Below are positions 45,011 to 53,743 of a stretch of DNA of 64,000 bases, piece by piece. The translations under genes were made by a program, and so were the position numbers. The notes under the pieces are model-generated. The model worked only from the letters and a program-made list of their open reading frames with translations. It searched no databases and was not told the DNA's origin. The number at the start of each line of letters is the position of its first letter. Position 1 is the first letter of the stretch. Origin of the DNA: Thiomicrorhabdus marina (GTDB lineage Bacteria; Pseudomonadota; Gammaproteobacteria; Thiomicrospirales; Thiomicrospiraceae); NCBI RefSeq assembly GCF_017571465.1, contig NZ_JAGETV010000001.1, positions 186,001 through 250,000 on the forward strand, read 5' to 3'.

Positions 45011-45236
45011 AGCAAACACCTCCTTGCGCTAACGGAATCGCAAAACCAGTTTCAACGGTTTGATACATATCCTCTTCAATATGCTCCCAAATAAACAAAA
45101 TACGACGCTGCCCGAATGGACGAATGTAATGACGACCCTCAATCAGCACCTTATCCATTAAGGTCTGACGAATAGTTCTTGGATTGTACTTTAGGCGTTC
45201 ACCTAACTCTTCAGTGCTTAAATATGTTAGACTCAT
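45003..45236 (-). CDS. Excisionase-like DNA-binding protein (Xis)
   Basis: 77 residues with a winged-helix excisionase-type start (LTYLSTEELGERLKYNPRTIRQTLMDKVLIEGRHYIRPFGQRRILFIWEHI). Helix-turn-helix followed by a wing with RPFGQRR is typical of small Xis/AlpA-like factors. AAGGAG upstream; overlaps the integrase by eight bases. First gene of the operon, divergent from an XRE regulator. Confidence 0.78.
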   Translation of the reverse strand: MSLTYLSTEELGERLKYNPRTIRQTLMDKVLIEGRHYIRPFGQRRILFIWEHIEEDMYQTVETGFAIPLAQGGVCYG

Positions 45237-45273
45237 GTTTCAGCTCCTTTATGTAGCTTGAGAATTAATTAAT

Positions 45274-45289
45274 GTTAAATATATTTAAC
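45274..45289. promoter_or_regulatory. Palindromic operator between xis and XRE regulator
   Basis: Perfect 16-base palindrome GTTAAATATATTTAAC in the 128-base divergent spacer, surrounded by related AATTAAT and CATTAAC half sites. Probable binding site of the adjacent XRE repressor. Confidence 0.55.
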
Positions 45290-45364
45290 TTTCATTAACT
45301 ATATTACACATAAATTCATTTCTCGCAACCTCTTTTGTCGTAAATTTTTTAAAAAAGGTGAAAA

Positions 45365-45592
45365 ATGATTCGCTTCAAGCTAAAAGAACTGATTGCTGAG
45401 AAGGAGTTTCAGGAAAAACGTAGGGTTACAGTCAAGGAAATATCGGATGCAACCGACATTAATCGTGTGACGATTTCAAAGTTGCTTAATAACAAGGACT
45501 ACAACACCACCTTGGAAAAGGTCGAGAAGTTATGTGATTTCTTTGATTGTGAAATTTGTGATTTGATTGAACGAGTCCAAGATCAAAAATAA
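45365..45592 (+). CDS. XRE-family (Cro/C1) helix-turn-helix regulator
   Basis: 75 residues: VTVKEISDATDINRVTISKLLNNKDYNTTLEKVEKLCDFFDCEICDLIE matches the Cro/C1 HTH_26 type found in small phage and element repressors. Divergent from the xis-int operon with a palindrome between them, so it is the likely switch controlling excision. The next 190 bases to the antitoxin remnant carry no supported feature. Confidence 0.82.
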   Translation: MIRFKLKELIAEKEFQEKRRVTVKEISDATDINRVTISKLLNNKDYNTTLEKVEKLCDFFDCEICDLIERVQDQK

Positions 45593-45783
45593 CGTCAGAA
45601 AGCAATTCGCTGAACTAGGTTTGCCCGGTGGAATGCTAGATAGGTTTCATGTTTGCTATCAATCCATCGTAATCTGAGTTCAGGATGGATGCCTAAAATG
45701 AGTAAATCAGAAAGATTGAGTTCGGTTGAAAATAGGATTTTTCCAGTTGTATCAAAGCTGAGCTATTACAGATTAGGAATTTA

Positions 45784-46164
45784 TCAAAAAGAGCATCGAG
45801 GTTTGCGGAGAGCAAAAGTCCGCCGGAATATGCTCTGAATATTAGAAGTCTGTAAAACTTTTAAAGTCGGTTTTGATTTGAACTGTGTTGTCACTGTTTT
45901 TTGATAGGCGTGATTGTCAATTGCTTGTTCAATACCCGCTTTCTCTTTCAACCACTCAAAAACATCAGGAGCATACCAAGCAGCACGCAACAGTTTATCC
46001 ATGCCTTCTGACTGCATCACATCATTATTTTCATATTTAGAAAACGCCACAGGGCCACCGCCAAAAATGGCAGCAGCTTGTTTCTGATCAATGCCCCAAG
46101 CTTCTCGCATACGACGAATTTCTTCAGCGGACAGTAGACTATCGACATGTTTTTTAAATATCAC
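45784..46164 (-). pseudogene. MqsA/YgiT-type antitoxin, 5'-truncated at element boundary
   Basis: C-terminal HTH part of an MqsA-family antitoxin: KKHVDSLLSAEEIRRMREAWGIDQKQAAAIFGGGPVAFSKYENNDVMQSEGMDKLLR, followed by about 50 variable residues. The N-terminal zinc-binding domain (two CxxC motifs) and any toxin gene are missing. The frame can be read back to an ATG at 46221, but those first 19 codons are the antisense of a tRNA remnant. The gene was evidently cut there by integration or recombination. Confidence 0.7.
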
Positions 46165-46168
46165 AAGG

Positions 46169-46220
46169 CCTCCGGAGGGGAAGGCCGGGGGGGCGACTCC
46201 TCTCCCTCTCGGGTGCGCCA
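46169..46220 (+). tRNA. Decayed tRNA-Arg 3' half (right attachment junction)
   Basis: Starts with CCTCCGGA, identical to the anticodon-loop segment at 34369-34376, and ends CCTCT-CGGGTGC-G-CCA (46205-46220), a T-stem 3' strand, acceptor 3' strand, discriminator and CCA. Between them CGACTCCTCT resembles a T loop and stem, followed by a 6-base tandem duplication (CCTCTC twice, 46199-46210), so it cannot fold as a tRNA. Its acceptor strand would pair best with GCACCCG, not the GTGCCCG on the left, suggesting the remnant came with the element. Confidence 0.6.
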
Positions 46221-46414
46221 TCTATTTTTAATAGCACAGCCCTAAACCCTCATTTTCCCATCGGTGACGGGATTTGTGCCAACTTTAGTGCCATCAAAAT
46301 CCCTAAAACCCGAGCGTATCTTTTTTATCGTGATGAAAAACAATAACGTTTGTTACGTTAGCTGTAGAGCTTTTACAATTTATAAAAACTTGCTAAGATT
46401 AAAAAAATAATTTA

Positions 46415-46807
46415 ATGACTTGTTTAATGCAGCAAATGAATCTGAGTATAAAAAGAATAATTGCGTTGGTGGTTGTAACTCAACTGCTGATAATAATGTT
46501 TTTTTCAGATTTTCATCTGGGAATGGGGGAACATGAATTAGGTGAAAAACCACATATTCACCTTTCATTAAACGAACATGATCACCATCACGATACCAAT
46601 CATCGTGATTCCTTAGTGGTCTATGCTGAATCTCTCTTACATGAACATGATCACGCAAGTGAAATTCATATACATCTAAATCTTATTGAAGCAAAGCCTA
46701 CGGATCAGGCTTTATTAAACCTTCCTGCTTCAGAGGCTTTTCTCTCCTTTAACTCGGCCATCAGCTCGTTTGGCCAAAAACCACTCTTACCTCCTCCAAC
46801 AGCCTAG
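46415..46807 (+). CDS. His-rich CzcI-like small exported/membrane protein
   Basis: Up to 130 residues: one N-terminal hydrophobic helix (IIALVVVTQLLIIMFF), then His-rich segments HIHLSLNEHDHHHDTNHRD and HEHDHASEIHIHLNL, ending PLLPPPTA. Proteins of this size and composition precede czcCBA operons and are called CzcI; they are thought to modulate metal efflux. The exact start (46415, 46427 or 46436) is unclear because no strong ribosome-binding site is visible. Next to czcC, supporting a divalent-metal role. Confidence 0.65.
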   Translation: MTCLMQQMNLSIKRIIALVVVTQLLIIMFFSDFHLGMGEHELGEKPHIHLSLNEHDHHHDTNHRDSLVVYAESLLHEHDHASEIHIHLNLIEAKPTDQALLNLPASEAFLSFNSAISSFGQKPLLPPPTA

Positions 46808-46893
46808 TTCTCTATAACTTCTCCACGCCAGAATAAAATGAGACATTAAGTCATATCTTCTATAACTCATTCTTTAGCTTTTTATTCTTATGG

Positions 46894-46946
46894 CTTGTAC
46901 CTAGACTGTTTTTAATCATCTACAAACAATTTGAGATAGGTACAAG
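46894..46946. promoter_or_regulatory. Inverted repeat upstream of czcC
   Basis: CTTGTACCTA (46894-46903) and TAGGTACAAG (46937-46946) are perfect 10-base inverted repeats 33 bases apart, ending 40 bases before the czcC ATG. They could be paired regulator half-sites or a leader hairpin. No regulator gene is adjacent. Confidence 0.45.
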
Positions 46947-46985
46947 TTCCGGCAAATCATACTGATTGATAAACTTGAGGTCGTT

Positions 46986-48254
46986 ATGAAAACGAATCCA
47001 CTTAACACCACATTAAATAAGATGACTGTGGTTGTCGCTTTTTGCTTGTACGCACAATCTGCTCTCTCTATTGAGCCGATGAGCGATATGACACTTAAAC
47101 AAGCAATACAGAACACATTGGAAAAGAATCCAGAATTAAAAAAATATCCATTTGATATTCAATATCAACAAGCGCTTTCTCAGCAAGCTGAAATAAAACC
47201 TTTACCAGAGCTTTCCATCCAGGCAGAAGAACTTGTAGGTACTGGTGACTATTCATTAGCAGATCAAACTCAGCTAACACTGACTTTGAGTCAAAACTAT
47301 GAGATGGGAGACAAACTTCAACACCGTTTAGCTCTTTCTCAATCAAAAGAAGACAGTAAACGTCTAGAATTTGAACTTGCCAAGATAGATACGGTTGCAG
47401 AAACCAGTCGACGTTTCTATGAAGTTATCTATCTTCAGAATTTATCTGGTCTCGTGAGTGAAAATTTAGTTAAACAGAAAAGTCTTCTGCAAAAGATAGA
47501 TCGATTGGCTCAAGCGGGGATTGCAAACCCGGTTGATCAAAATAGGATTCATTTTCTAATTAAACAATCCAATCATCAACTGCTTGCAATTTCAAAACAG
47601 CAAAACTTGGCAAAAGTTCGTTTGAGCGCCATGTGGCAAAGTGATACTGAGATTAATCGGGTAATTGGCTCATTCAAGAACAGTTCAGTTATTCCTTCAA
47701 AAAAAGAATTGCTGGATCAGATTGAAAACTCTCCCGCTCAACTTCACTATTTAGCCCTTCAAAGAGAGGCTGATTACAACCTTAAACTGGAAAAAGCATA
47801 TGGTGTCCAAGACATTACCTATAGCTTTGGTATAGGCCACAAGGCTGCAGAAGATGCACAGACTCTCAATTTTGGCATATCCATGCCATTGGCTTTTGGC
47901 AATCCAAACCAAGGACGTATAGAGGCAGCAAAAATCAAGCTTCAGCAAAGCCAATCTCTTCAAACTGAGAGTACTCAAAAACTTAAATTAGAAGTGATTG
48001 AATATTGGCATTCATTGCAGAGCATGCAGAGCTTATTGGAAGACATTAAAAGTCAATTACTCCCCGAATCTAAAAAATTAATTTCCACCAGCTTAGCGGC
48101 TTATCAACGTGGCTCCACTTCTTTATTACAAGTGATGGAAGCTCAACAAATCTGGTTTGAACTCAAAACCCAGCAGCTAGAGCTTTATAAGCAAAGACAG
48201 CTGACATTACTAGAACTTGAAAGACTGATTGGCATAAAGCCCGCTGCCGAATAA
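46986..48254 (+). CDS. czcC: Outer-membrane efflux channel CzcC/TolC-like
   Basis: 422-residue outer-membrane factor with signal peptide (to ALSIEP) and two OEP repeats rich in long coiled-coil helices (MTLKQAIQNTLEKNPELKKY; AAKIKLQQSQSLQTESTQKLKLEVIEYWHSLQSM; SLAAYQRGSTSLLQVMEAQQIWFELKTQQLELYKQRQLTLLELERLIG). Forms the exit duct for the downstream RND pump. No lipobox cysteine, unlike the second TolC-like protein at 54573. Eleven bases separate it from czcB. Confidence 0.88.
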   Translation: MKTNPLNTTLNKMTVVVAFCLYAQSALSIEPMSDMTLKQAIQNTLEKNPELKKYPFDIQYQQALSQQAEIKPLPELSIQAEELVGTGDYSLADQTQLTLTLSQNYEMGDKLQHRLALSQSKEDSKRLEFELAKIDTVAETSRRFYEVIYLQNLSGLVSENLVKQKSLLQKIDRLAQAGIANPVDQNRIHFLIKQSNHQLLAISKQQNLAKVRLSAMWQSDTEINRVIGSFKNSSVIPSKKELLDQIENSPAQLHYLALQREADYNLKLEKAYGVQDITYSFGIGHKAAEDAQTLNFGISMPLAFGNPNQGRIEAAKIKLQQSQSLQTESTQKLKLEVIEYWHSLQSMQSLLEDIKSQLLPESKKLISTSLAAYQRGSTSLLQVMEAQQIWFELKTQQLELYKQRQLTLLELERLIGIKPAAE

Positions 48255-48265
48255 AAGGAATTAAC

Positions 48266-49558
48266 ATGAATTTGAAATCAATATTATTAGCAGTCTCTTT
48301 TGCGACCGCTGGCGCAACAGGTTATGCACTATATGAGCAGCTTCACCATCACGATGAAGGCGCAGGACACCAAAGTGAAGCCCATGATGATCATGGTGAT
48401 ACGCTCGGTCATGACCATGGGCCTGAAACACAAGAACAAAAAGGCTTGCATGGAGGCAAGCTATTATCTGCTGACTCTTTTTCACTAGAGTTGACTATTT
48501 ATGAAACCGGCATTCCTCCTGAAATGCGTGTGTATGCCTATGAAAATGGTCAACCTGTCGATTTAACCAAGGTTGATGTTTACATCACATTAGATCGTCT
48601 CGGTGGTAAGCAAGACGTTTTAACTTTCAAACCTGAAGATGATTATCTTTTGGGAAGCCAGAGTATTGCTGAACCTCACTCATACAGCGTAACGGTTTCT
48701 GCGCAATACGCCGGCAACTTCCACCAATGGCAATATGAAAGCCATGAAGGTCGTGCTTATATATCAGACCGTTTATTTGCTGAATCAGGTATGCAAACAG
48801 AGGTTGTTGGACCACAAACCATTAAACAACACAGAGAACTTTTTGGAATGATTGTGGTGCCTCAAGATCAGAAAACAAAAGTGTTTGCACCTTACCCTAG
48901 TAAAATTCAAAAAGTACATGTAAAGCTTGGGGATGACGTTCAAAAAGGGCAAGTATTAGCCACTTTGCAAAACATCAAAACATTGCAGACATACACGGTA
49001 AAAAGCAGCGCCAATGGCCAGATCAGCAACCTATGGTCAAATACTGGCGAGATTGTTCAAAACGATCCATTGATGCAAGTGTCCAATCTAGACAAGGTAT
49101 GGGTTGAACTATCCGCTTTCCCGAAAGACATCGCGCAGTTGCGCGAAGGACAAAATGTCATGGTTGAATCTTTGGATAATTCTCATCAAGTTTCAAGCAC
49201 TTTGGACTATCTATCACCGACGATGACTGATGGTCATATCGCACGCGCTAGAACGGTGATTGATAACGCTTCAGGTTACTGGAAACCTGGGATGCATATC
49301 AAAGCGCAAGTAACTGTTGGTGAAAAACAGGTTCCTCTTGCGATTAATCAAAAAGGGCTGCAGAGCTTTAGAGGCATGCCCGTTGTATTTGCAAAATACC
49401 GTAATGACTATGAAGTGCGAATGCTTGAACTTGGTGAAGAAGATGAGAACTACATCGAAGTACTGGGTGGAATAGAACCCGGCACTGAATATGCCACTGA
49501 AAATAGCTTTTTAGTCAAAGCGGACGCGTTGAAAGACGGCGCGTCTCATGACCACTAA
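48266..49558 (+). CDS. czcB: RND efflux periplasmic adaptor CzcB, His-rich
   Basis: 430-residue membrane-fusion protein. N-terminal membrane anchor (ILLAVSFATAGATGYALYEQ) followed by a His/Asp-rich stretch (HHHDEGAGHQ, HDDHGDTLGHDHG) likely to bind metal, a CzcB-like N-domain, then the barrel-sandwich (VFAPYPSKIQKVHVKLGDDVQKGQVLATL; VKSSANGQISNLW) and beta-barrel domains (LDKVWVELSAFPKDIAQLREGQNVMVES). Connects CzcA to CzcC. AAGGAATTAAC precedes the ATG. Confidence 0.9.
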   Translation: MNLKSILLAVSFATAGATGYALYEQLHHHDEGAGHQSEAHDDHGDTLGHDHGPETQEQKGLHGGKLLSADSFSLELTIYETGIPPEMRVYAYENGQPVDLTKVDVYITLDRLGGKQDVLTFKPEDDYLLGSQSIAEPHSYSVTVSAQYAGNFHQWQYESHEGRAYISDRLFAESGMQTEVVGPQTIKQHRELFGMIVVPQDQKTKVFAPYPSKIQKVHVKLGDDVQKGQVLATLQNIKTLQTYTVKSSANGQISNLWSNTGEIVQNDPLMQVSNLDKVWVELSAFPKDIAQLREGQNVMVESLDNSHQVSSTLDYLSPTMTDGHIARARTVIDNASGYWKPGMHIKAQVTVGEKQVPLAINQKGLQSFRGMPVVFAKYRNDYEVRMLELGEEDENYIEVLGGIEPGTEYATENSFLVKADALKDGASHDH

Positions 49559-49570
49559 GGAGCGTTTGAA

Positions 49571-52500
49571 ATGATACATTTTTTAACAAAGTTCTCTGTA
49601 GAGAAGCGTTGGTTGATCATGATATTCACCCTATTATTGGTTGGATTGGGAATCTATAACGCTAAAAAACTGCCTATGGACGCCGTGCCTGATATTACTA
49701 ATGCCCAGGTAATGATCAATACGGAAGCGGATGGGTTTACCCCATTGGAAGTCGAACAACGCATCACGTTTTTAATTGAAACTGCTATGGCCGGTATTCC
49801 TAATTTGAACTATACCCGTTCACTTTCCCGATATGGTTTGTCACAGGTAACGGTCATTTTTAAAGAAGGCACGGACATTTACTGGGCTAGACAGCAAATT
49901 AGTGAACGGTTGCAACAAATCAACCTTCCTCAAGATTTGAAACCAACACTGGGCCCATTATCAAGCGGCTTAGGGGAAATATTCACTTATGCAATCTTCG
50001 CTCAAGAGCAGGCCAAGAAACCCGATGGCTCAAGTTACACGGCTGAAGATCTAAAAATTATCCAAGATTGGATCATTCGACCTCAGATGGTTAAGGTACC
50101 AGGGATAACTGAAATCAATACTATAGGTGGTCATGAACGTCAGTACCAAGTTTCACCAAAACCCGAGAAATTACTCGCTTTCAAAGTAACGCTTGAACAA
50201 ATAATGGATGCCCTTTACAAGAACAACCAAAACGTTGGTTCAGGTTATATCGAAAAGAATGGCGAACAATGGTTGGTTCGGTCTACTGGACAATTAAAAA
50301 CGCTGGAAGATATCGAGAATTTAACGGTGGCAAAACTTGATGACGCTCCTGTAAATTTAAAAGATGTCGCTACCGTGAGTATCGCCAATCCGCTTCGCAC
50401 GGGAGCTGCGACCTTAAACGGCCAAGAGACGGTGTTGGGTACCGCTGTCATGCTGCTAGGTGAAAACAGCCGAACAGTTGCCAAAGCCGTTGCAAGCAAA
50501 CTGGAAGAGGTTAACTTGAGCTTGCCACCTGGTGTGGTTGCAGAGCCACTTTATAACCGAACTACACTGGTTGATAAAACTATTGCAACCGTAGAAAAGA
50601 ACCTTTTCGAAGGTGCGGTTTTAGTCATTGTTATCCTTTTCTTGTTTTTAGGAAACGTTCGTGCCGCCATTATCACGGCTTTAATCATTCCGTTGAGTAT
50701 GCTGTTTGCCATATCAGGCATGGCAGCTAACCGAGTATCTGGTAACTTGATGAGCCTTGGTGCGATTGACTTTGGGTTGATTGTTGATGGTGCAGTCATC
50801 GTGACAGAGAACGCGTTATTACGCTTGGGGCAACAACAGAAAAAACTAGGGCGACTACTCAGTTTGCAAGAGCGGTTTGACGTTATTATCAACAGTACTC
50901 GAGAAGTATTTCAACCAGCGGTATTTGGTGTTTTCATCATCATGTTGGTTTACATCCCAATCTTCGCTCTGAGCGGTGTTGAAGGCAAAATGTTTGAACC
51001 GATGGCCTTTACCGTCGTTGCGGCCTTGTTGGGTGCTTTAATACTTACGGTTACCTTTGTTCCGGCAGCAATCGCGATTTTTGTAAAAGGGCAAGTAAAG
51101 CATAAAGAAAACCTCATTATGCGCAGCGTACGAAGAGGTTACTCTCCGCTACTTCGCATGGCAATAGAGGCGCCAGTAGCCGTTGTTATGTTAGCCACTT
51201 CAATTGTGGTTTTGGCCAGTATGCAGGTGAACAAGATGGGCATTGAGTTTATGCCACAACTCGATGAGTATGACATCGCGTTACACGCCTTAAGAGTCAC
51301 TGGAACAGGATTAGATCAGTCTGTTGAAATGCAGCATGTACTGGAAAAAAACATTAAGAAACTGCCAGAAGTGAAATATGTTTTTTCCAAGATTGGTACC
51401 CCAGAAGTCGCCACGGATCCTATGCCGCCAAATATCGCTGATACTTATTTGATTCTCAAGCCTAAATCCGAATGGCCTGACCCAAATAAAACAAAAGCGG
51501 AGTTTATTCGTGAATTGCGAGAAAACATTACTCAGGTTCCTGGAAACAATTATGAAATCACGCAACCAATTGAGATGCGTTTCAATGAATTGATTTCCGG
51601 AGTTCGTTCTGATGTTGCTGTTCGCATCTATGGGGATGACTTGGATACTTTGGCACAAGTTGGTGAACAAGCAAGTCAAATGCTTCAAGGGATCGCTGGA
51701 GGAGAAGATGTTCGTGTGGAATCAACCGAAGGGTTACCGCTCATTAACATTGAACCAGATCGGGAACACTTGTCTCTAATTGGTCTTAGTATTGCCGATT
51801 TACAGAACTCGGTACAACTTGCTATTAATGGCCAGCAAGCGGGATGGATCTATGAAGGGGATCGACGCTTTAAATTAGTTGTCCGTCTGGATGAAAATTA
51901 TCGCACAGACCCGCGAGCTATTGAGCGTTTGCCGATACCTATTCCAAACTCAGACAATCAAGAGTTGAAATATGTGCCTTTAGGTGAGGTCGCAGAGGTT
52001 CAAATCACGGAAGGCCCTAGCAAAATCAACCGTCAAAACGGCAAACGCAATATTGTGATTACAGCCAATGTCAGAGGTCGTGATTTGGGTGGTTATGTTG
52101 AAGAGGTTAAGTCCAGCCTTCAAGCAAACCTTACTCTGCCTTCAGGATACTGGGTTGAATACGATGGTACTTACAAACAACTCCAGTCTGCTCAGGATAG
52201 ACTGGCATGGATCATTCCGTTGGTATTATTGATGATTTTAGGTTTGCTTTATAACGCCTTTAACTCAATGAGAGATGCGTTAATTATCTTTACAGCAATT
52301 CCACTGGCTTTGAGCGGAGGTATCTTTGCTCTGGAATTGAGACATATGCCTTTGTCACTTTCGGCCATGGTTGGTTTTATTGCGCTATCGGGAATAGCGG
52401 TTTTGAATGGCGTGGTTTTACTCTCCTTCATTCGACAGTTACGAGATAAAGGTCTTGACCTATTAACCGCTATCCAAGATGGCGTTTCACAACGTTTAAG

Positions 52501-52705
52501 ACCTGTTTTAATGACGGCTCTGGTAGCTAGTCTTGGATTTATACCAATGGCTATTAATACCGGAGCTGGCTCCGAGGTACAAAAGCCGTTGGCAACCGTG
52601 GTTATTGGAGGAATCTTGACTTCAACACTACTCACGCTGGTTGTATTACCCGCTTTATACCAAATTGTTTATTCAGTTAAGACAATAAAGCTTTCAATTA
52701 AATAG
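49571..52705 (+). CDS. czcA: Heavy-metal RND efflux pump CzcA
   Basis: 1044-residue proton-driven inner-membrane pump with twelve helices and two large periplasmic loops. The helix-4 signature DFGLIVDGAVIVTENALLRL keeps the Asp/Asp/Glu proton-relay residues in the pattern of divalent-cation (Zn/Co/Cd/Ni) exporters; the copper/silver pumps have a different DAxxxMxxxA-type pattern. So the substrate is more likely divalent ions than Cu(I). Other marks: MDAVPDITNAQVMINT and FTYAIFAQE at the start, and LSGGIFALELRHMPLSLSAMVGFIALSGIAVLNGVVL near the end. Closes the czc operon. Confidence 0.93.
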   Translation: MIHFLTKFSVEKRWLIMIFTLLLVGLGIYNAKKLPMDAVPDITNAQVMINTEADGFTPLEVEQRITFLIETAMAGIPNLNYTRSLSRYGLSQVTVIFKEGTDIYWARQQISERLQQINLPQDLKPTLGPLSSGLGEIFTYAIFAQEQAKKPDGSSYTAEDLKIIQDWIIRPQMVKVPGITEINTIGGHERQYQVSPKPEKLLAFKVTLEQIMDALYKNNQNVGSGYIEKNGEQWLVRSTGQLKTLEDIENLTVAKLDDAPVNLKDVATVSIANPLRTGAATLNGQETVLGTAVMLLGENSRTVAKAVASKLEEVNLSLPPGVVAEPLYNRTTLVDKTIATVEKNLFEGAVLVIVILFLFLGNVRAAIITALIIPLSMLFAISGMAANRVSGNLMSLGAIDFGLIVDGAVIVTENALLRLGQQQKKLGRLLSLQERFDVIINSTREVFQPAVFGVFIIMLVYIPIFALSGVEGKMFEPMAFTVVAALLGALILTVTFVPAAIAIFVKGQVKHKENLIMRSVRRGYSPLLRMAIEAPVAVVMLATSIVVLASMQVNKMGIEFMPQLDEYDIALHALRVTGTGLDQSVEMQHVLEKNIKKLPEVKYVFSKIGTPEVATDPMPPNIADTYLILKPKSEWPDPNKTKAEFIRELRENITQVPGNNYEITQPIEMRFNELISGVRSDVAVRIYGDDLDTLAQVGEQASQMLQGIAGGEDVRVESTEGLPLINIEPDREHLSLIGLSIADLQNSVQLAINGQQAGWIYEGDRRFKLVVRLDENYRTDPRAIERLPIPIPNSDNQELKYVPLGEVAEVQITEGPSKINRQNGKRNIVITANVRGRDLGGYVEEVKSSLQANLTLPSGYWVEYDGTYKQLQSAQDRLAWIIPLVLLMILGLLYNAFNSMRDALIIFTAIPLALSGGIFALELRHMPLSLSAMVGFIALSGIAVLNGVVLLSFIRQLRDKGLDLLTAIQDGVSQRLRPVLMTALVASLGFIPMAINTGAGSEVQKPLATVVIGGILTSTLLTLVVLPALYQIVYSVKTIKLSIK

Positions 52706-52726
52706 GAAGAATGCTTTGCATGACTG

Positions 52727-52764
52727 ATGCTCATCTTGACTCACACGGTTGAATGAGCATTTTT
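52727..52764 (+). terminator. Rho-independent terminator after czcA
   Basis: Stem ATGCTCAT (52727-52734) / ATGAGCAT (52753-52760), 18-base loop, then TTTTT. Confidence 0.65.
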
Positions 52765-52869
52765 GGACATCATTTGTGCAGTGAACACTGTTTTTTGCCA
52801 ATTTTCGTGGCAAAGATTGATTATTTTGTTGGTGTTTCCAATTTTTGGACACACCAACTCCTTGGTTTA

Positions 52870-53635
52870 TCAGCAAGCGCGTTGAATATTGGCACCGCGT
52901 TTCAGGTTATGCGCCATCACAATCAGGGAAACTCGTGCTCGATTTCTGGCTAACCCTAAATAACGAGCTTTACCTAATCCATACAGCCGTTTCAAAACTC
53001 CAAAGGTTCGCTCAACGGTACAGCGGACTTGACTGACATAACGATTAAATTGTTTTTGCGCATCGCTTAACGGTGTATTTCCATAGGCACGATACAAGAT
53101 TTTGTTTTGAATGCCTTTGTAATAGTCAACTAAATCTGTAGGCAGTTTAAGCCGCTTTTTCGTGTCCAGTGAATAAGTCTTCAAATACTTGGCTGTCATG
53201 GACATTGCCTGGAGTGAGTTGTTCACTGAGAATAAGCCTGTCCTCATCGACATTCATGTGCATTTTGAAACCATAGGTGGTTTTTTGCTTACCGTCAGAG
53301 GCCGTTTTGACATTGTAGGCCCCCTCAATATCTTGAGTGTTTTCGCCTTTGGTATTTTTGTTCGGCCGGTTGTTCTTAGCTTCAATGAAGCTAGCATCAA
53401 TAATACTGGCTTGCCCGTTTTGAATCAGCACGCCTTTTTGATTGAGCTGATCATTGATGACATTGAGTAACGGTTGAAGATGTCCGTCTTCATTGAGTAT
53501 GTTGCGAAAACGCCAGATGGTGCTGTGGTCTGGCACAGCATCTTGCAGGCTAAGCCCTACAAAACGACGGAATAATAAATCTCGTACCAGTGGTTTTTCG
53601 CAGGCAGGATCACTCAAACGATACCAAGCTTGCAC
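52870..53635 (-). pseudogene. IS5-family transposase remnant, frameshifted and 5'-truncated
   Basis: Two overlapping frames encode one DDE transposase. The upstream part (53635-53147) has FRRFVGLSLQDAVPDHSTIWRFRN, IIDASFIEAKN (first Asp) and the second Asp in LTPGNVHDSQVFEDL, then stops. The downstream frame (to 52870) has IQNKILYRAYGNTPLSDAQKQFNRYVSQVRCTVERTFGVLKRLYG, with the catalytic Glu (CTVERTFG). Around 20 residues between them are missing, so there is a deletion plus frameshift. The N-terminus is also absent. It separates the czc operon from the copper cluster. Confidence 0.82.
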
Positions 53636-53743
53636 CTAAAACTTACCGGCCGGTCAAAACTTTATTTAAGACTCAATCCTTGAATAACCTTGCAAATTAC
53701 ATAGAATGATAATGTAAAGTATTATTCGTTAACGGTATTTCAA

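Noticed and set aside
46169-46220. Intact tRNA-Arg gene at the right junction
   Set aside because: Only the 3' half is present, with a 6-base duplication in the T-arm region; it cannot fold as a tRNA.
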